Source of the DNA: Sialis fuliginosa
Lineage: Eukaryota > Arthropoda > Insecta > Megaloptera > Sialidae
Reading direction: 5' to 3'
DNA: 64,000 bases
NCBI GenBank assembly: GCA_961205875.1
Contig: OY540815.1
Location: 8,494,001 to 8,558,000, forward strand
The notes under the pieces: model-generated
Databases searched by the model: none
The model's input: the letters and a program-made list of their open reading frames with translations, nothing else
What the model was told of the DNA's origin: nothing
In this document: piece after piece, positions 56,900-64,000 of the stretch
Numbering within the stretch: the first letter of the stretch is position 1
Layout of the letters: the number at the start of each line of letters is the position of its first letter
Translations under genes and position numbers: made by a program

Positions 56900-57517
56900 T
56901 TAACACTAGAAAGACGGGAAAATCTACCTATCTACAAAGACGGCGACCGGTCAAATGACTACAAATTTAGTAAATATCTTTTTTTATGAGTGGCGAAAAA
57001 AATTTAAAGTAAAGAAATAAAACAAGATCTAATGTATGATTAATTTTAATATTCACACACAATTTTTACATTTCATCTTCGGGTATATTTTGCAAAATAG
57101 AAAGTATTTCGTTATCTCGAAGCCCTCGAGACATTTTTTCACAAATTACTCACAATAATATCGATCCAAAATTACAGTCGGTCGAAACTATACTGACCAC
57201 TCCTTTGACTGATAAAATAAAAGCAATTCATACACGTATTTATTGTTGTACCCTCTCAACAACAATTAAAAACATACAACAATTAAAAACATTTATCAGA
57301 TCATAACCGTCAAAAGACCGCCGCCGTCTTTGTCGGTATATCAATATTTTAAACAATAAAGAAAAGACATGTGAATTATTTTGATACATATGTTAGTATC
57401 ATTTAACTACTAGTATTAATAAAAGTCACAAAGTCTCAGTACGGTAAGTCAAATAGTTTTTGAATTATTCAATATTGAAATTGAAATTACCGTCAAATGA
57501 CGTCTTTCTAGTGTTAA
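56900..57517. mobile_element. piggyBac-like non-autonomous element
   Basis: TTAA at 56900-56903 and 57514-57517 flanks 610 bp with terminal repeats CACTAGAAAGACG (left, and inverted at right). piggyBac elements insert at TTAA and have CCCTAGAAAG-type ends, so the match is close. Subterminal inverted strings AAAGACGGCGACCGGTC and (inverted) AAAGACGGCGGCGGTC lie inside. A transposase N-terminal remnant is on the minus strand (57066-57134). Confidence 0.9.
57066..57134 (-). pseudogene. piggyBac-like transposase N-terminal remnant
   Basis: A 22-codon frame reads MSRGLRDNEILSIL followed by QNIPEDEM before a stop. An N-terminus of the form basic residues, then D-E-I-L-x-x-L, then an acidic stretch is usual in piggyBac-family transposases. 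The position, inside a TTAA-flanked element and pointing inward from the right end, fits. The rest of the gene, including the DDD catalytic core, is absent, so this is a deletion derivative. Confidence 0.6.
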
Positions 57518-57870
57518 AAAATTATAATATAAATACCAAGAAAGCACAATTTATTCTAATTTAAATAATCATTTCACAACTAAATGGCAATATAAGTAAA
57601 GATATTGTAGAATACAAAAAAATATGTGTGGTACCTACTTCAAAAATTGGTAATGTATTCTTCGACCAACATCTTAACCTTCTTCAAGAAACATTGCAAT
57701 GTAACGCGACATAGAACCCAAAATCCCATAATAAACAAATTCTTTCAGGACTGTGAAAGTACAATATTTAATGTTTCTTTAAATTACTGATCATGCTCGG
57801 TATATTATGAATCAAGTAAAAATATACCGAAAACTTCTTATATATGGATTTAAAAAAATTGTTTTTATTG
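57518..57870. other. AT-rich sequence with no identifiable feature
   Basis: Nothing was recognised. Confidence 0.4.
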
Positions 57871-58280
57871 TAACAATACCCCAGAGTTGGACACTTATTT
57901 AATTAAATATAATAAATTGGAAATATTTGTTCGTATTTGATTACTGCCATTACCAAATCGTAAACTATAGACACTTAACTTTAAAACAGCTTACTTTGAT
58001 GACAATCGGCCAATGGGTGTCAAAATGGTAAATATTTGAACTAATTATTAGTGTAATCTATTTATTAATTATTATAATATAGCATCTGCTTTACATTGTT
58101 TCAAATTTTACGATTATTTATTTTATAACTTTTATGTCGTAGTACTTATCATTTTGTAATCATTAGCAATTGTAAATCACTGGATGTCCATTACTGGAGA
58201 AAAAACATAAACTCATTATCATCAATCCCAAAAAAACAGTATACCTTGCTCTTAAAGCGGTCAAGACTGGTGCTAGTACT
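57871..58280. mobile_element. Three-copy MITE family, copy 3
   Basis: The body starts GTTGGACACTTATTTAATTA and includes ATTTGATTACTGCCATTACC, GATGACAATCGGCCAATGGG and TTTTATGTCGTAGTACTTAT. It ends GGTCAAGACTGGTGCTAGTA, the inverted counterpart of the left end of copy 1. It is missing the TTGTTTTATTA segment present in copies 1 and 2. Same orientation as both. Confidence 0.75.
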
Positions 58281-60339
58281 TTATCATCCATTAGATCCGC
58301 TAATTTTGGGAATAGTACTGATTGATAATGTACGTACATGAGAAGAGACGTAAATCGGGGTATGGTTTAATAATAATTTGTTCAATTAAGCTATCATCTC
58401 TTGAACACTAATATCAACTTGAAATTGCCCTAACTTTAGGTTTTTGTTAGAGTCAGCTGCATGATCACAGCTCCCATGTTATACGAGTATAACCTTAATG
58501 CAATTTCCACGAAACGTTTTTGTTTCCTGTTGGTAATTTATGTATAACGCTAACGCTTCTAGTAAATTAACAAAAAATAACCTAATTGACAAATCTGTTG
58601 GTGCAACGTTAACATTAGCATCATGTGCTTAAATATTGTATACATTATCTTTTTGTTGGCATGATAATTTTAATAGCGGGTACTTACTTACAATGTACGA
58701 TAACACATTTTACCCATACATAGTAAAAACGAGGAAAGTATGGTTTCTTAAGTCACATAAAATCTAAATTACAATTGCACAATGTCAGACTGTTCATATT
58801 TGTTAAGAAGTCCTTACTAGGAGTCTGATAATACTAGACTGAAACAGTATTGGTTAAAAAATTTTAAAGAGGACACTTTTAGCTTTCTAGTGATATCAAG
58901 CCAATTATTGTGCTATCATTATTTCATAATATACAGGAGTTTCATGTCAAAAGTGCTAGTTTTACTTTGATAGATATTATACATATTTATAGTACGAGGT
59001 TGAAAAAAAACGCAAGCTTTTGAAAGCAATTGAATTTCCCGTAAAAAAATTTTGCACCTCATAATATACGCTTTCAAAGTTTATAAAAAATTAAGGGATA
59101 TTTATTCGAACTCTTTGGCAATACTCTTGATTCAAAAACTAGAAAGAACAAGAGAGATATAACTGATGTCATTATCTCAATAAAATTTTATTTCTTTCTA
59201 AAAGCCTGACGATGATTCTGTGAATAGAAATATGATTTAAAATGTTATAATACTGAATTCGGGGTATTTATTATTAAAAATAACTAGATAAAAAATCTAA
59301 AATGATATATATATGTACAGTACATATTTATATAATCGTTTTTTATTCAGAATTAACAATTAAAATTATTAAAAGCAAAAAATAATTTAAACATTTTAAT
59401 CACGTAAATAACAAACAAACATAATAGCTATGTTAAAATAAAAATTAATGCTATTTACACATATGTAAACAGAATATATGAACATATGTATAAACATTAT
59501 TAATAAATATTTATTCACGGAAAGCAAATTACAATTAGAAACTTCATATTTGAGTTTTTGTCTCGTTTTCATTATTTTATTACATTTGTTATGTAAATAC
59601 ATGGCTCGTATGAAAATGTCTGTAATTTTAAATTTCAAATGAATACAATTCATAAATGAATAGTGGTTAGTGCCAACCACTGAAATTGAGATTGCCATAT
59701 TAATGTTCTTGTAATACACTACCGGAAAAGGTATTACAGTAGATTATAATGAAAACGGAAATGATGTCATGTCGTATTGTTCAAAGTAGGAACTATTTTA
59801 TAATTTTATAAAAACTAATGAAAAATTTAAGACTTTTGTGGCGAATTATAGCTATTCTTTATTAAAGGTCTTCTTCCGTAATATTATGTAAAATTAAAAT
59901 CGTCACTTTTTTTTGCAATGTATATTTTTTCGATTTTTTGTAATATTTATCAAGAATAGGTAGATAATACTATTCCCTACAATTTTTACTGTTTTGTCAA
60001 CTCAACTGACAAATAAACACACATATATCATAGCAAAAACATCTGCCAAGTAAATGCACAGTGCTTCCTCGTGCTAAATTCACCAAAGGTAGTTAATTAT
60101 TGAACAATTTAAATAAAAACCGATCAAGTGCTTAGATAAATTGTCTAGCACTATTTAATTTTTATACAATTTTACTAAACAACAATATGAGTTAGAAATT
60201 TTTCTTAAGACGCACCTGATTATTTTTTCGTATATTTTTAATTTTTTGACAATTTCAATCTAAATCTAAATTTATGGAAACGTCAAAAAACATTTAAAAA
60301 GCCAACATGATATTTAAAATGTCAAAGTAAATATCAATT
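58281..60339. other. Long AT-rich stretch without genes
   Basis: The 107-codon minus frame at 59396-59719 is Ile/Asn/Tyr/Met-rich and without features, so it is not accepted. No transposon termini were recognised. Confidence 0.45.
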
Positions 60340-60800
60340 TAAAAAACAAATGATCATTTTTTTAAGCAAATTGAGATAAATATTTGTGAGGGAATATTTT
60401 ACAACAAACGTTGTAGACCTATATTATTGGAAATTGAATGCTCTACAAAAAAAATTCTATAAAATTTTCACGTAACATGTGCCGTTCTTGAGATATCTTG
60501 ATAAAAAAATATTTTGGGATGTCACCCTCTCTCCTTATTTATTTATTTGAAATGGGGCCGTCCTCAAGCGAGACCCAACCGTCCAACCAAGTTTCATTAA
60601 TATAGGTTCAGTGGTTTATGAGTTATGCATGTGACAAGGATTCAGGGGATATACAGACAGACAGACACGGAACGAAAAGTGTTTGTCTTAACCTGAAACG
60701 CAAAGATCAATTTTGAAATCGGAGAACAATTTTTTTTGTCTCGTTTTAAAACGATCACAAAGCTTCTCATATCTTCGATATTGCGAGGAAGCAAAATAAT
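60340..60800 (+). mobile_element. Dispersed retroelement-like repeat, copy 2
   Basis: It matches the reverse complement of 27890-28295: GAGGGAATATTTTACAACAA, CCGTTCTTGAGATATCTTGA, CCAAGTTTCATTAATATAGG, GTTATGCATGTGACAAGGAT, GAACGAAAAGTGTTTGTCTT and ATTGCGAGGAAGCAAAATA occur in order. A CAGACAGACAGACA run sits where many non-LTR tails have one. No coding part is present. Confidence 0.7.
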
Positions 60801-62095
60801 CCAGAATGGATTCAAAGAAAGTTAAAATCTTGAATTAAAAAAATATACGGCTTAACATTATACTACAAATATTTCATACGTTTCGTATAAGAAAGTAAAA
60901 ATGATTATTTAAGGTAATTCACACATGCGTTAATACGACGTATACAGGTATTGTTAAATTACAACACAATGAAACCAATCAGAAATATTGAACTGTTCCA
61001 AGTAAATCCATTATAGAGTAATTTCTGCATGTAACACGGAAGCTCTTTGCCGTATTTTGTTCCTTACACATTAAACTCGTACATCAGCTCCCGCGGTTCT
61101 AATATCTTCATCCCTACAAAGCACTTATAGAAGCCATACGGCTGAACGCTGTAAGCTATAAACTGTACGCTAGTTTCGATACATTTAATCCGATTTTATA
61201 CACCGGGGTATAGGTAAAAAGAATATTCAAGAGCCTAAAAATACACGTAAGAGAAATCAACGTTCTTTTGAAAATTTTATATAAAATTATAGTTCAATAT
61301 TTTCTTTTAGATTTAAGTTTAATTATATTCCTCAATGTAGTTCAATATTTAACTCATTGATGCCTGGTTTCACGAAAGATAGTTATCATAGATTACTTCA
61401 AACTAGTAACTACAAGTATATTAATTTGATTAGTCAGAGAGAGGTTAAAATTAGTATCAAGTATATATATCTTCTAATCTAATCTCACCTATTTATGAAA
61501 ATAATTTTTACATAATATATATGTATAGTAAATGAACCTATAGTTAATTCTGCGGCGATGGTATTTTATAATTTAATGGTGGAGAGTGCTAGATACATAT
61601 TTTTTCAGTTTATTATTATGGTTTATTTCTTTCTGATTTTTGTAGAATTAAAAAAGGATTCATTAATCGCTTTATATAATTTTATCACCTAATATTATTA
61701 TAAAATATTCCTTTAATTGGTAAAAATATATGCAGATCAGACAGAATTGACAATACCTCTGAAGGGTTATAATTAATTTATCTCAATCCCAAATATTCGT
61801 TAAAAATTTTATGTTCATAATCTGCTGAAATTGTCATTTTAATGGCATTAAAATACACAAAACAGAACTTCGCGTCAGCGATTTTAATAACCAAATTAAC
61901 CCTCATTTGATAAGCCCATCTAAAGTACACAATTATGTCGGTACAAGAAACATCCAGAAAAAAATTGGACCCACCCTTTCCATTTGGGGCACGCATTTTC
62001 CTCCCTAAAAAACGTAAATTCCTGTTATCGCAAAAATATTATTCGCTGCAACTTTAGAATCTTGTTCTCCCTCGTTTAATGTTATTTATGGTTGA
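60801..62095. other. AT-rich sequence with a possible MITE
   Basis: GGTTTCACGAAAGATAGTTA (about 61367) and the inverted TTTCATAAATAGGTGAGATT (about 61498) may be the ends of a roughly 130-bp MITE, but the pairing is weak. The minus frame at 61778-61996 has no features. Confidence 0.35.
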
Positions 62096-62099
62096 AAAA

Positions 62100-62400
62100 G
62101 TAAATAGCTACATACACTGAACGCTCCCCTGGCGGCGTTTAGCTTAATCACCTTAGTGATGCCGGCAGTGGTACCAACCTTGCAACAACACCGACTAGTA
62201 TGCATAAACGGTTATTGCAGGTTTTGCTTTCGTTTTGTTTATTTAACAGAAATAAATGCTATGACTGTTGTGATACTCTAGTGGAAATAAAATATTATTT
62301 TTATACAACCGTGTAAAGTAGTACTTTTGCGCTCGCCGTGCGACAAAGTTACTTTTACGCCCGGCGTGCGCAAGAGTGTTTACTGTTTTCATAGTAACAC
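62100..62400. other. GC-richer patch with repeated CG(T)GCG motifs
   Basis: CTCCCCTGGCGGCG (62125), GATGCCGGCAGTGGTACCAA (62159) and two related strings, TTTTGCGCTCGCCGTGCG and TTTTACGCCCGGCGTGCG (62325 and 62352, 27 bp apart), rise well above background GC. No open frame of note crosses it. It could be a CpG promoter fragment or transposon residue. Confidence 0.3.
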
Positions 62401-62875
62401 ATACATTTTTACATTTTTTTTACGATTAATGAATTTTATAAATACTATTGTATTATAGTATTAAACAAATTACTAAAATTTAAGCACTATTTTAATTATA
62501 GTAATAAAAAAAAATTAATAAAATTAAATAAATTATAAACAATACCTTAAGGTTTTTTTCTTGGCACAATTCATGGTATTATATGTAATTTTCATATATC
62601 AATTTAGATTTTGTAGATAGTACATTTAAAATTACAGAATTTGCAGCTTCTGATATCTCTGGTGGTGCACACTTATGTTCATTCTCAGTATCACCACTTA
62701 TCCATCTTATATTATAGAATAACAAATTAAAAAACACATTTTAATGAAAATAGAACTGTCACAAATTTTGCTTAATATTAATAATTAATATTAATATAGC
62801 AAAATATAAGGTATATAAATTAATTATTATATTATATTATTGTTAATATTATATAATAAATAGGGTTGTAGAAAA

Positions 62876-62957
62876 TATATTGTGTGCACCTCGGGTGTAA
62901 AATGCGTTTTTCGCACTCGTGCGGAAAACTATGATTTTACACCCTAGATACACACAT
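62876..62957. repeat. Palindrome centred on CGCACTCGTGCG
   Basis: GTGTGCACCTCGGGTGTAAA at the left is matched by TTTACACCCTAGATACACAC at the right. The centre TTTTCGCACTCGTGCGGAAAA is itself almost perfectly palindromic. The whole forms a hairpin of about 80 bp, probably a small foldback transposon. Confidence 0.7.
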
Positions 62958-63602
62958 ATATATTATTTGGATTAAACATAGCAGCGATGGGCAACTAGCG
63001 TTATAAACAAAATAAATGTTAATAATCCGATCCACTTTATGTCATTATAATTTTAATTTAGTATTTAACAAAACCTACGATCAAAAAAATATATTTAGTT
63101 AAAATTTCAAACGTACTTCAAAGTGAGTTTAATAGGGTAGATATAGTATAGAAGATCTGAAAACTTGTATAACACTAACATAAGGCTCTTTTCCCGTACA
63201 ATGTATCACATTTCATTATTTACAAACTAAAATTAAACACAAACATATTTAATTACAACACATTAAATCAACGCATGATTGCCAACAGAGTAGCGATATC
63301 CATCCCATGCATATTTTAAATAATGGCGATTATTTCAAGAATTAAAAGCTCAGTTTGAACACATATCGGTAACAAACACTCCCGGGTCCATTATTACCGA
63401 CTGATACATCGTATCATAAGAGTAATTAACTCTGACACGACGTTTTCGGACAATACAAACGCCATCATGGAGTTTGTAGATAAATCGGTGCTTTATATCG
63501 ATGGGTTTATGTTAACCCTTTCAATCATGATAGTTTTTATGCTAAAAGTAAAAAGTTAAAAAAGTTTTTTCATAAATTATTTATTCGAAATTATATTGAT
63601 GC
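62958..63602. other. AT-rich sequence with no identifiable feature
   Basis: Nothing was recognised up to the hAT-type terminus at 63603. Confidence 0.4.
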
Positions 63603-64000
63603 CAGTGCCGGATTAAGCCAGCGCGGGGCCTGTAGCAAATATTATAAAGAGGTCCTTGACAGTGGCGTAACTAGGAGGGGGGGGAGTGACACCAGAAAGT
63701 GCAAGCTTTTGAATGAGCTTTGGTTCATGCCAATCTAATAATTTTTCGCGGAGATATAACTGTTTAAAAATTCGAATTTCTTTTTACAAGAGTTTATAAT
63801 GCAAACATCAGGAAATATATTGACCTACAAAAATAATGGGGTATTTAGCGAGATCTACACCCTCAACATGTCAAATTCATGATATTAAGTAATTTATAAA
63901 TAATAATAGTAAAATGTTATGGTTATACTGGCTTACAAAAATCAAAGGTCTTTTGCCCGGACCTACTCCCTAAACATGTTTGACGCATGTTACATCAAAA
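63603..64000. mobile_element. hAT-type element, left part, running off the window
   Basis: CAGTGCCGGATTAAGCCAGC repeats the left terminus of the complete element at 11447. At 63661 a second hAT-like start, CAGTGGCGTAACTAGG plus a G-tract, is nested within it. Two related units, (T/C)TACAAAAAT...CCT(C/A)AACATG, lie at about 63820 and 63932. The right end is not reached before the window stops. Confidence 0.65.

Noticed and set aside
59396-59719. 107-codon minus-strand frame
   Set aside because: It is biased to Ile, Asn, Tyr and Met with no motif, in uniformly AT-rich sequence.
1-64000. tRNA, rRNA and other structural RNA genes
   Set aside because: No cloverleaf with both A and B boxes, and no conserved rRNA or snRNA segments were seen by eye. 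Only a weak B-box-like string at about 20250 was noted.
1-64000. Endogenous viral gene segments
   Set aside because: No frame showed recognisable viral polymerase, capsid or envelope motifs.

Overview
This window looks like a nuclear gene desert from an insect-type genome. It is very AT-rich. It has no bacterial gene organisation, and no open frame longer than about 120 codons. Short GC-richer patches stand out against the background. The repeat content is what insect genomes carry: Helitron-like elements, an irritans-type mariner, a piggyBac-like element with TTAA target duplications, hAT-type and TA-flanked MITEs, and many long foldbacks. The order cannot be fixed from sequence alone. No host protein-coding gene could be recognised, so the window is probably intergenic or inside very large introns.

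Layout. 0-9 kb: a TA-flanked MITE (404-986), a Helitron 5' fragment (about 1747), three foldbacks (2169, 3661, 5032), a GC-richer block (6745) and a small MITE with a 6-bp duplication (8584). 10-16 kb: a decayed Helitron (10291), a textbook hAT-type MITE with a perfect 8-bp duplication (11447) and a structurally complete Helitron (12376-13236). 15-21 kb: the first copy of a three-copy family (15835), a strong foldback (17706), a 140-bp tandem/inverted repeat block (19640-20445), and a GC-rich patch with a perfect RFX-type X-box palindrome (21067). 24-34 kb: CRE-bearing inverted segments (24175-24562), MITEs and non-LTR-like tails. 34-50 kb: two copies of an element sharing a short conserved reading frame (34448, 50268), a GATC-rich cluster (38412), a broken mariner (39089-39973), a TTAA-flanked MITE (40929), a near-perfect 212-bp palindrome with a hammerhead-like core (44143), and an inverted MITE pair (26501 and 46637). 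49-64 kb: the best unexplained open frame (49340-49678, 112 codons) beside a Helitron 3' end, a complete Helitron on the minus strand (54393-55386), a piggyBac-like element with a transposase N-terminal remnant (56904-57513), and a nested hAT start running off the window end (63603).

Nothing suggests genes working together. The structure is layered transposon insertion. The points most worth checking are the hammerhead-like palindrome, the X-box patch, the 112-codon frame, and the unusual density of long hairpins that could form double-stranded RNA if transcribed. Repeat classes were assigned by eye from termini and target duplications, without any database comparison.
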